Part shown: positions 1 through 8,498 of the stretch, piece by piece
Numbering within the stretch: position 1 is the first letter of the stretch
Layout of the letters: every line of letters starts with the position of its first letter
Source: an uncultured Pelagimonas sp.
GTDB taxonomy: Bacteria; Pseudomonadota; Alphaproteobacteria; Rhodobacterales; Rhodobacteraceae
Direction of reading: 5' to 3'
Assembly (NCBI RefSeq): GCF_947498515.1
Contig: NZ_CANMKO010000002.1
Coordinates: forward strand, 310,001-374,000
DNA length: 64,000 bases
Translations under genes and position numbers: made by a program
The notes under the pieces: model-generated
The model's input: the letters and a program-made list of their open reading frames with translations, nothing else
What the model was told of the DNA's origin: nothing
The model's database searches: none

Positions 1-255
1 CGATGCCCCAACAAGCGCCAAACCGATACCGGTATTGCCCGCTGTGCCTTCGACAATGGTTCCGCCCGGTTTCAAAAGGCCTTTTTCAACCGCATCGCGA
101 ATGATGTAGAGCGCGGCTCGGTCTTTGACCGATTGACCGGGGTTCATAAACTCGGCCTTGCCCAAGATTTCACATCCCGTCTCTTCGGACGCCTTGTTCA
201 GACGGATAAGAGGGGTGTTTCCGATGGCCTGAGCCAAGTCAGAGGCAATGCGCAT
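1..255 (-). CDS. cysK: Cysteine synthase A (O-acetylserine sulfhydrylase), C-terminal part beyond window
   Basis: PLP enzyme that makes cysteine from O-acetylserine and sulfide. The 85 visible residues begin [20 protein letters not shown]. They carry [11 protein letters not shown] with the Schiff-base lysine at K44, then the substrate-binding [10 protein letters not shown] segment at about residues 69-78. The start at 255 is preceded by an AAAGGA ribosome site. The gene runs off the left edge, so about two thirds of a normal protein of roughly 340 residues is missing. It lies downstream of trgA-trgB on the same strand; in Rhodobacter sphaeroides trgAB and cysK together were linked to tellurite resistance. 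The family call is firm; the joint function here is inferred from order. Confidence 0.93.
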   Translation of the reverse strand, partial: MRIASDLAQAIGNTPLIRLNKASEETGCEILGKAEFMNPGQSVKDRAALYIIRDAVEKGLLKPGGTIVEGTAGNTGIGLALVGAS

Positions 256-324
256 TCCGAGTCCTTTCGTCGCGTTTATCAAACAGGTTTAGGACCGCGC
301 GGCGCTGAACTCAAGCCACTGCAA

Positions 325-1452
325 TCACAGTTGCGCGCGCAAACTCTCTCGTTTTCTGCACAACCACAGCAGCATCATCGCCAAAGGGGCAACATTGACC
401 TCACCACTGTCGACAAGATCCATGGCGTGATGGAAGGAAATCACATGGTTGCGGATGTCTTCGTTTTCCGACGCAAGGCCGCCCTGCCCTTGCCCGCGCC
501 CGCCAAGATCGCAGATGCCAAGGTAGCAATGAAAGAATTCGGTCGAATATCCCGGTGAGGCATAGACCTTGGGCATGTCTATCAATTGGGTCAGGTTCAG
601 ATGCGCCTCTTCGGCACTTTCACGGATGGCGGCGTCGCGAGGGGCTTCGCCGGCATCGACCAACCCGGCAATCGGCTCCAACACCCATGGGGCGGGATCA
701 CCTCGATTAAAGGTGCCAAACCGCACCTGTTCAATCAACAAAACCTGATCGGTGACAGGGTCATAGGGCAACAACAACGCCACATCAAAGGACATGAAGG
801 TTTCACGCGGTAAAGCCGGGCTTTGGGTACCGTCAAACTTTTTGTGGCTGACCTGAAAGGCTTTGACCTGAAAGAAGCCGTTAAACCCCGGACGGTCTTC
901 GACAATGTCTATATCTTGCGACGACATCGGGTTTCTAAGGGTCTGCGGTGCGGGCGTTTCGGCTAATTCCTGCGCCCAAGCACGGGCGCGGAAAAACGGC
1001 AGGAGATGCACGATCTCTTGGGCCGACACATGACCACGGCGCACCATGACTTCTTGGGCGGCCCGCAAGGTCATACGTGACCAAGTCGCAGCCCAATCCT
1101 CAAGCGACCACCGCGCCCCTTTTTCCCATAGGGTTTCATCCGGGAAATAGACTTGCGCCGCAAAGACCCGCCCATCTACAGCCACCTCTACGGGTCGCAA
1201 CTCATAAGCAAACCCACCTTCGTAAAAGTTCAGTCGGTCCAGATCATCTTGACTAAGATCGCAAACCAAGAGCCCCTCGGCCACAGTGTTCTCTTCGGCA
1301 TAAATCATTGGGAACGCTTGGTCTTTGGCCCAATACACCGCATGATTTTCCAAAGTCGCGGGACGCGTGTTGATTTGATCGAACCCGCGGCCAAGAACCA
1401 GTTCTAGGAGCGGCGCATGGCACAGAGTGCCATAGAAAAACAAATTAGCCAG
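325..1452 (-). CDS. trgB: TrgB-like AIG2/GGCT-Nudix fusion protein, probable CTG start
   Basis: Two-domain protein. The N-terminal half (about residues 4-120) has the LFFYGTL opening of the AIG2/gamma-glutamylcyclotransferase-like fold. The C-terminal half is a Nudix hydrolase of the ADP-ribose pyrophosphatase type, with a Nudix box (GLVDAGEAPRDAAIRESAEE) near residues 263-282; the final Gly of the box is replaced by His. The architecture and position match TrgB of Rhodobacter, a tellurite-resistance gene of unknown chemistry. The start is unusual: no ATG or GTG fits. A GGAGG sits 5 nt before a CTG at 1452, giving (M)ANLFFYGTL. The next candidate, TTG at 1443, lies 14 nt from GGAGG. The GGAGG overlaps the end of trgA, so the genes are probably translationally coupled. 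Confidence 0.85.
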   Translation of the reverse strand: MANLFFYGTLCHAPLLELVLGRGFDQINTRPATLENHAVYWAKDQAFPMIYAEENTVAEGLLVCDLSQDDLDRLNFYEGGFAYELRPVEVAVDGRVFAAQVYFPDETLWEKGARWSLEDWAATWSRMTLRAAQEVMVRRGHVSAQEIVHLLPFFRARAWAQELAETPAPQTLRNPMSSQDIDIVEDRPGFNGFFQVKAFQVSHKKFDGTQSPALPRETFMSFDVALLLPYDPVTDQVLLIEQVRFGTFNRGDPAPWVLEPIAGLVDAGEAPRDAAIRESAEEAHLNLTQLIDMPKVYASPGYSTEFFHCYLGICDLGGRGQGQGGLASENEDIRNHVISFHHAMDLVDSGEVNVAPLAMMLLWLCRKRESLRAQL

Positions 1453-1454
1453 AG

Positions 1455-1895
1455 TTACCTCCAGTGGCGCGATGCAATCTCGCTAACCCAACCGGTCACA
1501 ATTGCACCGATCAACAAGCTAAGAAGCACAGGCCCATTGACCAGATTTTCGCCAAGCTTGATGCACAGTTCGAAAATGGCGGCAAAGGCTTCGACAACGC
1601 CATCATACCGGTGCTTCATCGATTCCTGAACCATCTCATAAACTGCTTGCGCGAACAGGCACCAAAACACCATCGCAACCGTTCCGGTGAACCCGTTGGA
1701 CACCGCCGCAGACATACCGCGCCCGGCGCGATTGCCGACAATGGCCCAGCCACAGACAAATCCGATCACCGCATTCACCTGCGAAAATACACCAAATGCC
1801 GTGCTGGCGGGCATCTGTGTCTTGATCAACTCCGAAACACCATAGGCAAGTGCGGCAAGAAAGACGGCGGCAACAAGTTTTGCGGCTGTGGGCAT
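1455..1895 (-). CDS. trgA: TrgA family membrane protein (tellurite resistance)
   Basis: Small integral membrane protein of 146 residues when started at MPTAAKLVAA. A longer reading begins at 1934, but its extra 13 residues look unlike the family. About four hydrophobic segments are visible: residues about 5-22, 38-55, 72-92 and 125-142. The TrgA family is confined mostly to Rhodobacteraceae, and R. sphaeroides trgAB was found in a screen for high-level tellurite resistance. No enzymatic motif is visible, so transport or membrane protection is only a guess. The last codons (TGG AGG TAA) supply the ribosome site for trgB, which follows directly. Confidence 0.85.
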   Translation of the reverse strand: MPTAAKLVAAVFLAALAYGVSELIKTQMPASTAFGVFSQVNAVIGFVCGWAIVGNRAGRGMSAAVSNGFTGTVAMVFWCLFAQAVYEMVQESMKHRYDGVVEAFAAIFELCIKLGENLVNGPVLLSLLIGAIVTGWVSEIASRHWR

Positions 1896-2009
1896 GGGTG
1901 AACTACTCTTGCAAATAAAGATACCCCAACACATAGCGCCGCTTTTTGTCTAAACGCAAGATGTTGCGGTTACGCATTTACAACCCTAAGGCGCATTTCG
2001 CCCCAAAAT

Positions 2010-3449
2010 TCAGCATTTTTCGTCGGTTTGGGTTTTCCATCGCTCATAGGCGTCTAGAGCATCGCGCCGCCCCTGAGCCAAAGAGACAATCGGGTGCGGG
2101 TAAGGCGCGTTAGGTGACAGCCCCCAGTTTCGAGGCACGGCATCAAAATAGGACAAGGCCAATGCATCGGGTGACGGGGATGTTTCTGCCAACCAGCGCT
2201 GAACGTATCGTCCACCTTTGTCGAATTTATCCCTCTGTGTATCCGGGTTGAACACGCGAAAATACGGCGAGGCATCCGGCCCACAACCGGCCACCCACTG
2301 CCAGCCCATCGCGTTCGAGGCCGCATCCCAGTCGGTCAGACAATCGGCAAACCATGCCTGCCCCAAACGCCAATGCATCCGCAAATGCTTGGTCAGATAT
2401 GACGCAACAATCATCCTAACCCGGTTGTGCATGGTGCCGGTGACATAAAGCTCGCGCATCCCAGCATCAACAAGCGGCACACCGGTTCGGGCTTGAGACC
2501 AAGCGATAAAATGCGGGTGATCCGGGTCGGTGTTCCACTTAAAACCGCGCCATTCCGGGCGCCAGGCTTTGGTTTGCATGTCCGGAGAATGCCACAGCAG
2601 ATAGCCGGCAAATTCACGCCATAGCAGTTCTTTTAGAAAGGTCTCGGCCCCGGGATTGCCCATTTGCAAGGCGTGTTGACCGGCCTGCCAGCAGCGCGCG
2701 ACACTGATTTCGCCCAGTGCAAGATGGCCGCTCAGACGTGAGGTGCCGTGCACCGCAAGCTGATCGCGGTCCGTTGCATAGCGGCTTAGGTCATCCGTGA
2801 TGAAGGTTTCCAACCGTTCAAGCGCCGCCTCTTCGCCAACCGGGTTATGGTTCGCCAATACCGCCCCACCGCGGTTCATTGGTCGGGTCAGATGCCAGTC
2901 CGACAAAGCCTCGCTTGTTGGCCAAGTTGTGGGCGATGTCGGTTTAGGAACGGGCGCAAGGGACGGAACGATATTACGCCCCCAAACCGCCCGTCGAAAG
3001 GCGGAATAGACTTTGTAATCTGAGCCTTGTCCGGTTTTGACTGTCCATGGTTCATGCAAAACAGCCCCGTCAAAACTTTGCGCCTCAAGGCCTTGCGACT
3101 TGAGCGCGGCTTTGACTTGGGTGTCGCGAGCAACGCTTTGCGGATCATAGGCCCGCTGCCAGACAACTCCGCTGGCTCCAGTTTCGACGCAGAGCTGAAG
3201 CAGACATTGCTCCGCATCACCGGATCGCAGGATCAAACGCGAGCCAAGCTCCGACAGGGCCGCACCAAAGACCTCCAGCCCCTTGTGCAGTCGCCATTTC
3301 GGTGCCGCGCCCAAGTCGGAAACGGACGTGTCATTCAAAAAGACCGGAATGACGGGCCGCCCTGAATTGACGGCATGGGTAAGCGCCGCGTGATCACGCA
3401 AGCGCAGGTCTCGGCGAAACCAGAGGATGATGGGGGCAAGGTCAGTCAT
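2010..3449 (-). CDS. phrB: Deoxyribodipyrimidine photolyase (class I CPD photolyase/cryptochrome family)
   Basis: Light-driven flavoprotein that splits cyclobutane pyrimidine dimers. The N-terminal alpha/beta domain opens with ILWFRRDLRLRDH. The C-terminal FAD domain shows WREFAGYLLW, GVPLVDAGMREL, TGTMHNRVRM and the DWDAASNAMGWQWVAGCG block that holds FAD and the electron-transfer tryptophans. Length is 479 residues, typical of class I. The ATG at 3449 is preferred over an upstream TTG at 3458 because the family starts just before the first beta strand. It stands upstream of trgA on the same strand, about 115 bp away, so it may or may not be co-transcribed. Repair specificity (CPD versus 6-4) is not proven from sequence, but the class I pattern favours CPD. 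Confidence 0.92.
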   Translation of the reverse strand: MTDLAPIILWFRRDLRLRDHAALTHAVNSGRPVIPVFLNDTSVSDLGAAPKWRLHKGLEVFGAALSELGSRLILRSGDAEQCLLQLCVETGASGVVWQRAYDPQSVARDTQVKAALKSQGLEAQSFDGAVLHEPWTVKTGQGSDYKVYSAFRRAVWGRNIVPSLAPVPKPTSPTTWPTSEALSDWHLTRPMNRGGAVLANHNPVGEEAALERLETFITDDLSRYATDRDQLAVHGTSRLSGHLALGEISVARCWQAGQHALQMGNPGAETFLKELLWREFAGYLLWHSPDMQTKAWRPEWRGFKWNTDPDHPHFIAWSQARTGVPLVDAGMRELYVTGTMHNRVRMIVASYLTKHLRMHWRLGQAWFADCLTDWDAASNAMGWQWVAGCGPDASPYFRVFNPDTQRDKFDKGGRYVQRWLAETSPSPDALALSYFDAVPRNWGLSPNAPYPHPIVSLAQGRRDALDAYERWKTQTDEKC

Positions 3450-3493
3450 GCCACGCAACTTAGCCCGCTGTGTTTAATGACAAGGGCGCGGCG

Positions 3494-4693
3494 TCACAAA
3501 ACGACATCCAAGGCGCTGATAAGCTGCTGCATTTCTTGTTCCGAGGTGTAGTGGGTGAAGGACAGCCGCAAAACGCCATGCTCTGGCTTGACCCCCATCG
3601 CTTCAAGCGCACGAACCGCATAGAAATCACCGCCCCCCGCCATGATACCGTGGGCAACCAAATCTTTGGCCAGCTCGGCACCGGGTTTGGGACATTCAAT
3701 CGCCACGGTTGGCGCGCGGTTTTGCGCGGATTTCGGGCCAAGCAACCGCACATCGTTGCGGTCAGAGAGGTAATCCAAAAGCGGCTGCAACAGCTTGGTT
3801 TCGTGATCGCGCTCAAGGTCATGCACTTGCGCAGCGGTAACATTGTGATGCGCTGCAATGCGATCGACATAGTCCACCATCCCGGCGCAGGCGGCGATTT
3901 GGGCATGATCGGGGCCCGCTGGTGTGAAACGTTTATAGAGGCTATCGGCATTGAAATAATGCGCCTGATTGGGCAAGGCCATGCCAAGCGCGCGGCGCAT
4001 CACCATGATCCCCTGATGCGGACCAAAGGTTTTATAGGCCGAAAACAGATAGATGTCCGCCCCAAGCGCCCCCACATCCGGAAAACCATGCGGTGCATAG
4101 CTCACACCATCGACACAGACAAAGGCCCCGGCCGCATGGGCCAAAGCGGTGATTTCAGTCACCGGGTTGATTTCACCAACCACGTTAGAACAATGGGGAA
4201 AACACACCAGCCGGACGTTTTCATCCAGCAAGGGTTCCAGATCTTCGGGGTTCAGAGACCCGGTGGCGGGATCAATCTTCCATTCCCGAATTTCAATCCC
4301 CTCGTCGGCCAACCGCCGCCACGGGCCAGTATTGGCCTCGTGATCCTGATTGGTGACGACAATCGCTTCGCCCGGTTGCATGAATTGGCGAAAGGCTTGG
4401 GCCAACACATAGGTGTTTTGGGTTGTCGACGGCCCAAAGGAAAGTTCATCCCCCTCAACGCCCAAAAGCGCCGACAATCGGCTTCGGGCTTCGTCCATCT
4501 CTTCGCCACCTAGGCGGCTCGCCTCATAGGCGGCGTAGGGTTGCACTTTGCGCTGGGTGTAAAACCGGGTGAGCCGATCAATGACGGGCTGACAGGTATA
4601 CGATCCGCCAGCATTCTCAAAGAACGCCTGCCCTTCTAGAGACGGCTCCTGAAACGCCGGAAACTGTGATCTGACGAAATTGATATCCAGCAT
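3494..4693 (-). CDS. Cysteine desulfurase-like class V aminotransferase
   Basis: PLP-dependent fold-type I enzyme of 399 residues. The PLP lysine is K221 in SAYKTFGPHQG; the preceding VDGVSYAPHG strand holds the cofactor-binding Asp, and SFGPSTTQNTY forms the phosphate cup. It resembles the cysteine-desulfurase-like subgroup rather than true SufS or IscS. I do not find the GHHCA or SGSAC loop with a catalytic Cys, so sulfur mobilisation is doubtful and another PLP reaction is possible. It is divergent from a VOC gene across a 141-bp region containing clustered TGTCA half-sites, suggesting common control. Confidence 0.85.
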   Translation of the reverse strand: MLDINFVRSQFPAFQEPSLEGQAFFENAGGSYTCQPVIDRLTRFYTQRKVQPYAAYEASRLGGEEMDEARSRLSALLGVEGDELSFGPSTTQNTYVLAQAFRQFMQPGEAIVVTNQDHEANTGPWRRLADEGIEIREWKIDPATGSLNPEDLEPLLDENVRLVCFPHCSNVVGEINPVTEITALAHAAGAFVCVDGVSYAPHGFPDVGALGADIYLFSAYKTFGPHQGIMVMRRALGMALPNQAHYFNADSLYKRFTPAGPDHAQIAACAGMVDYVDRIAAHHNVTAAQVHDLERDHETKLLQPLLDYLSDRNDVRLLGPKSAQNRAPTVAIECPKPGAELAKDLVAHGIMAGGGDFYAVRALEAMGVKPEHGVLRLSFTHYTSEQEMQQLISALDVVL

Positions 4694-4760
4694 AGTGCCC
4701 CCCGAATTATCTGCCTCGCAGAAAAGCGAGGTTTCGCGGTGCCGTCAAGCACTTGGCACG

Positions 4761-4802
4761 TGTCAGCGGGCAGCTGTCATAAAATGACAAGGTGGCATGT
4801 CA
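4761..4802. promoter_or_regulatory. Cluster of TGTCA half-sites between divergent genes
   Basis: Half-sites read TGTCA at 4761-4765 and 4775-4779, TGACA at 4785-4789 and TGTCA at 4798-4802. The middle pair forms the inverted repeat TGTCATAAAATGACA (4775-4789). It lies between the aminotransferase start (4693) and the VOC start (4835), so it could serve one or both promoters. No regulator gene is adjacent and I cannot name the protein. Confidence 0.4.
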
Positions 4803-4834
4803 CCCTATCCGGAGTGCAACAAAAGGATAGCATC

Positions 4835-5212
4835 ATGACCTATCAACCAGAGCATTTTCTTGTGTGGGGCGAATTGCCGGTCACAGACCTTGATCGTTCG
4901 ATCGCGTTTTACAAGGCCGTAACCCAAGGGGAGGTCACGCGAGATGACAGTGGCCCAAACCCGATGGCGGTTTTTCAGCCAAAAGATATGAAAACCGGCA
5001 TCGCGCTAAGCATGTATCCGGGCAAACCGGCGGTGCGTGGCACCGGGTCGACCCTGCACTTATCGGCGCAAGGGGCGTTAGAAGACACGATGCAGCGAGT
5101 GCGGGAGGCGGGCGGCGAGGTTGTGTCAGAACCGATTCCGCTACCGGCGGGGCGCTTTTTTTATGCGCTTGACCTCGATGGCAACTCGGTTGGGTTTTTC
5201 GAAACCAAGTAA
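4835..5212 (+). CDS. VOC (glyoxalase/bleomycin-resistance fold) family protein
   Basis: A 125-residue single-repeat vicinal-oxygen-chelate protein. It begins MTYQPEHFLVWGELPVTDLD and has the beta-alpha-beta-beta-beta pattern: HFLVWGELPV strand near residue 5, SIAFYKAVTQGEV helix-strand, then GRFFYALDLDGNSVGFFE at the C-terminus with a likely metal-ligand Glu. The chosen ATG follows an AAAAGGATAG ribosome site; a reading 32 codons longer would run through the promoter. Substrates of such proteins (glyoxalase, dioxygenase, drug binding) cannot be told from sequence. It faces the class V aminotransferase gene divergently. Confidence 0.85.
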   Translation: MTYQPEHFLVWGELPVTDLDRSIAFYKAVTQGEVTRDDSGPNPMAVFQPKDMKTGIALSMYPGKPAVRGTGSTLHLSAQGALEDTMQRVREAGGEVVSEPIPLPAGRFFYALDLDGNSVGFFETK

Positions 5213-5234
5213 TCCGTCACAACACGACTGTTTG

Positions 5235-5253
5235 GGGCGCGATCAGAGCGCCC
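5235..5253. terminator. Hairpin between convergent VOC and M50 protease genes
   Basis: GGGCGC and GCGCCC pair around a 7-nt loop. The hairpin overlaps the stop codon of the minus-strand protease gene and lies 22 bp after the VOC stop. There is no clear T run, so termination is inferred from position. Confidence 0.4.
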
Positions 5254-5899
5254 TGCCCCGCACCATTTGCCAATGTAGCGGCAGGGACGGCAGGAAGAAT
5301 AACACCATGCCAAAAGCCCACCAGCTTAAAAACAAAACTGGAAGGAGAGCTAAGCACGCCAAAAGACCAACGCCACCGGCGATACGCTGAGCCATGTGAT
5401 AGGGCACAAGCCGCCCCAAAAGCAGGTAGAACAGCTTGCCACCATCCAAAGGTTGAATCGGGATCAAGTTGAACAGCGCGAGCCAAAGATTGATCCACGA
5501 GAGCGTCGCCAACACCCAGAATATTTCTTCGTTCGGTGCCAAAGGCGTTAACAGCGAACAAATCGCCCATAGTGCCAGATTTACGATGGGGCCCATCGCA
5601 ACGATCAATTCATCCTCTGTGTGGGAGGTTGCCGGACTATGTTCGCAAAAGCCGCCACCGCCGTGCAACACCACACGACCAACCGCAACCTTTTGGATCA
5701 AACACCCCCAGGCATGGCCAAGCTCGTGAAGGAAAATCGACAGGATCAACAGAAAAACAAACATCAGGTCAAAGGCCAAAAACTCGGGGTTGGCGACATC
5801 GACATAGACGAAGATCAGCAACAAAAGGCTGGGGCAAACACTGACCGGGACCGACATTGGCCCACGGAATTGAAACAGCGCAAAATCGGACGAAAACAT
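5243..5899 (-). CDS. Site-2-protease family (M50) membrane metallopeptidase
   Basis: Integral membrane zinc protease of 218 residues. HELGH at residues 58-62, inside a hydrophobic helix, supplies two zinc His and the catalytic Glu. A later NLIPIQPLDGGK segment corresponds to the NPxxxDG motif that gives the third ligand (Asp). At least five membrane segments are visible. The protein lacks PDZ and CBS domains, so it is the minimal form related to SpoIVFB and bacterial rhizosomal homologues rather than RseP. An AGGTG ribosome site precedes ATG 5899. Its substrate is unknown; no anti-sigma factor gene is nearby. Confidence 0.88.
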   Translation of the reverse strand: MFSSDFALFQFRGPMSVPVSVCPSLLLLIFVYVDVANPEFLAFDLMFVFLLILSIFLHELGHAWGCLIQKVAVGRVVLHGGGGFCEHSPATSHTEDELIVAMGPIVNLALWAICSLLTPLAPNEEIFWVLATLSWINLWLALFNLIPIQPLDGGKLFYLLLGRLVPYHMAQRIAGGVGLLACLALLPVLFLSWWAFGMVLFFLPSLPLHWQMVRGRAL

Positions 5900-5995
5900 A
5901 AGGCACCTATCACATGAACAGGTGCCAACTTAGCGAAACACTTCGGCAAGAATTTGACAGAGCCAAGGCCCGTTGGCGTCAGCTCTGCCTATTTG

Positions 5996-6988
5996 TTAGG
6001 CGTTCACGTCAACAACAACGCGGCCCTTGACCTGTCCGGCAAGAATATCAGCGCCCAGTTTTGGCAAATCTGACAGGGTCGCCGGTTGGATCATTGCCTC
6101 AAGCTTGTCCATCGGCAGGTCGGTCGCGACACGCTGCCAAGCACGCAGGCGGTTGTCATAGGGCTGCATGACGGAATCGATCCCAAGCAAGTTCACTCCA
6201 CGCAGAAGGAAGGGAATGACCGTCGCAGGAAGCCCCGCACCACCCGCAAGCCCAACCGCCGCAACCGAGGCACCATATTTCATCTGGCCCAAAACGCGCG
6301 CCAGCATGGCCCCGCCAACTGCGTCAACACAGCCGGACCACGTTTCGCCCTCAAGCGGGCGTTTGGTGGTTTCATTTAGCTCTTCGCGCGCGACGATCTG
6401 GCTCGCCCCAAGAGATTTCAGGTAATCGCCGGTTTCCGGGCGCCCGGTAACACCGGCAACCTCATAGCCAAGATTGGCAAGAATAGCCGTGGCAACAGAG
6501 CCAACACCACCGGCGGCCCCAGTGACCAAAACCGGCCCCTGCCCCGGCTTAAGCCCGTGATCCTCAAGCGCCATCACCGCCAACATCGCCGTGAAACCCG
6601 CAGTCCCAACCGCCATCGCGCGGCGCGTATCCAACCCATCGGGCAGCGGAACAAGCCAATCCCCTTTGACGCGCGCCTTTTGCGTGTATCCACCCCAATG
6701 TGCCTCGCCCACACGCCAACCGGTCAAAACGACCTTGTCGCCCGGCGCATAACGAGGGTCATCAGACGCCTCGACGGTGCCGGCAAAATCGATCCCCGGC
6801 ACGTGCGGATAATTGCGCACCAAACCGCCCCCCGGCCCAATGCAAAGCCCGTCTTTGTAATTCACAGTGGAATAGTCGACCGCAACGGTTACATCGCCGG
6901 CAGGTAGATCATCTAGCCCTATCGATTGCACATTAGCAGCGGTTTTGCCGCTCTCTGTGTCCTTGGTCACAACAAGCGCGTTGAACAT
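5996..6988 (-). CDS. acuI: Acrylyl-CoA reductase (NADPH), AcuI/YhdH type
   Basis: Zinc-free medium-chain reductase of 330 residues that reduces toxic acryloyl-CoA to propionyl-CoA. In marine roseobacters this serves DMSP catabolism and 3-hydroxypropionate use. Visible are the N-terminal GroES-like domain (STVNYKDGLCIGPGG, VPGIDFAGTVE) and the Rossmann motif GAAGGVGSVATAIL near residue 156, with the AGVTGRPE strand that binds the NADPH phosphate. Length and sequence fit the YhdH/YhfP subfamily closely. A GGAGG lies 6 nt before the ATG. No DMSP lyase or dmdA is adjacent, so the pathway link is from family knowledge only. Confidence 0.9.
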   Translation of the reverse strand: MFNALVVTKDTESGKTAANVQSIGLDDLPAGDVTVAVDYSTVNYKDGLCIGPGGGLVRNYPHVPGIDFAGTVEASDDPRYAPGDKVVLTGWRVGEAHWGGYTQKARVKGDWLVPLPDGLDTRRAMAVGTAGFTAMLAVMALEDHGLKPGQGPVLVTGAAGGVGSVATAILANLGYEVAGVTGRPETGDYLKSLGASQIVAREELNETTKRPLEGETWSGCVDAVGGAMLARVLGQMKYGASVAAVGLAGGAGLPATVIPFLLRGVNLLGIDSVMQPYDNRLRAWQRVATDLPMDKLEAMIQPATLSDLPKLGADILAGQVKGRVVVDVNA

Positions 6989-7034
6989 ATCGGGCCTCCC
7001 TATCCATATGGTTCATAGCCATTGCTAAGCAGGC

Positions 7035-7556
7035 TTACGGTCCGACGCAATCCTCAGCGTCAGACATAAACGTGAGGTCGCTTGTCGCGCCTTCGCATCC
7101 CACCGCCGTCAACATCACATGAAGCTGCCCCCGGTGATGCGTTTGATGATTGAACATATGAACAACACATAGCCCCTTGGACCTCGTGTATTCTCTTTGA
7201 TTGACGACAGAAAACCAGCTCAGCTCCCCCGTCAGGTCGACGGCTTTGATACGGTTGCTCCAATCGCAAATCGCCTGATCCAGTCGAAACCTTTGAATTG
7301 CCCAGTCTTCAAGAGAGGAAGACATCTCTGTACCTTTGGCGTAGTTCGCTGTTGGCGCTGGAAAACCTGCGAACCTCGACATCCACAATTGGTCTGACCA
7401 CAAAACATGATTGGCTGTCGCAAAGATTGACCCAAAATAGGCCCCTCGTTCCTGAAACAATACCTCTTGGTTCAACCCGCGCATCGTTTTCAAAAGCTGA
7501 GTGTTTTGCCACTCATTGTATTGCGCAAAAGTCCGTACATATTCGGGGTCAATCAT
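7035..7556 (-). CDS. DinB family protein (putative metal-dependent thiol transferase fold)
   Basis: A 173-residue four-helix protein starting MIDPEYVRTFAQYNEWQNTQ. The three metal-ligand histidines of the DinB/YfiT fold can be placed in ATANHVLWSDQLW (about residue 50) and in NHQTHHRGQLH (about residues 129-139). Family members include bacillithiol S-transferases and DNA-damage-induced proteins in Bacillus; the role in alphaproteobacteria is not established. The start is set by AGGAG eight nt upstream of ATG 7556. The longer 199-residue reading adds a non-homologous, Arg-rich N-terminus. Confidence 0.85.
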   Translation of the reverse strand: MIDPEYVRTFAQYNEWQNTQLLKTMRGLNQEVLFQERGAYFGSIFATANHVLWSDQLWMSRFAGFPAPTANYAKGTEMSSSLEDWAIQRFRLDQAICDWSNRIKAVDLTGELSWFSVVNQREYTRSKGLCVVHMFNHQTHHRGQLHVMLTAVGCEGATSDLTFMSDAEDCVGP

Positions 7557-8284
7557 CCTCAATCTCCTTGGTTTCCCAATGAGAGGGCGGCAAATAAGTA
7601 CGGCGTTTCTGTTGGAACCAATCCAGCAACCCAAATTTCCGGCTTACCTGTCTTAGGCCCCCTTGGTCGTGTTTTATCATATGCGCATACCTGTACAAAT
7701 TGCCCGTCCTGCTCCGTCTCACAGCAAAAGCCAAACTTATGTGCCGTTTTCAGAGAGAAAATGTCTCCAAAAGAGTGAGACCGGCCGACGCACTTTAGTC
7801 GGTGGCAGATCAAATACTCGGACTTTTGCCATTGGACCATTGAAGTAAAACAAGTTTTGCCAGTTTGGGCAAGCGACTGTGACCAAGCCGCGGGACACCT
7901 GACCTCGACACAACACAAGCAATGAGCGCGATGGCGAACCGAAATGCGATGGGACATCTGTCATAGTGGGGCAACGCGGTTCTACGCCCGGCCCCTGCTC
8001 AACATGATCTCAATCCTGTTGCGACCTGTGTTTGGAGACCTGTCATAACAGACAGAGCTGCAGCACGGTTTTCGGCATACAAAACTGACGCGCGCACTGA
8101 TCTTACCCCTAGATAGCTGGGTGACGCGCTGAATAAATGCTTAGTCAGGCCACGAGTCCCCTCATGACATCAGCCCCCAAACCCCGTGATGCACCAAAAA
8201 GAGCATGCTCAAGTAAACTTAATGTGGCAACTCGGGGAAACCCAAATCTCAGAGCCTTGTTTTCAAACAAAAATAATGGATTTT
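7557..8284. other. 728-bp stretch without a convincing gene
   Basis: Between dinB and tRNA-Arg no recognisable gene is seen. The best candidate is a minus-strand reading frame, 7559-7957 (132 codons), whose last codons overlap the ribosome site of dinB. Its C-terminal 90 residues are Cys- and Arg-rich and I cannot assign them. It has no clear ribosome site at either possible Met, and may be a decayed gene. The stretch next to the tRNA (8200-8284) is AT-rich. Confidence 0.5.
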
Positions 8285-8361
<77 letters not shown>

Positions 8362-8498
8362 ATACATTGGCCTTATAGGCCGAGCTTTGGGCCGTTGCAA
8401 CGCAGGTAATCCCCCACGTTGCAAAAATTTTCAGTCCCCCATGGGGAGATGGTGGGATGGTGGGCGGGGCGCATTTCCAACGGAAACAGCGCCGTCCC

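Noticed and set aside
133-558. Plus-strand frame over cysK and trgB
   Set aside because: It runs antisense to two well-supported genes and its residues match no family; it is a GC-driven shadow.
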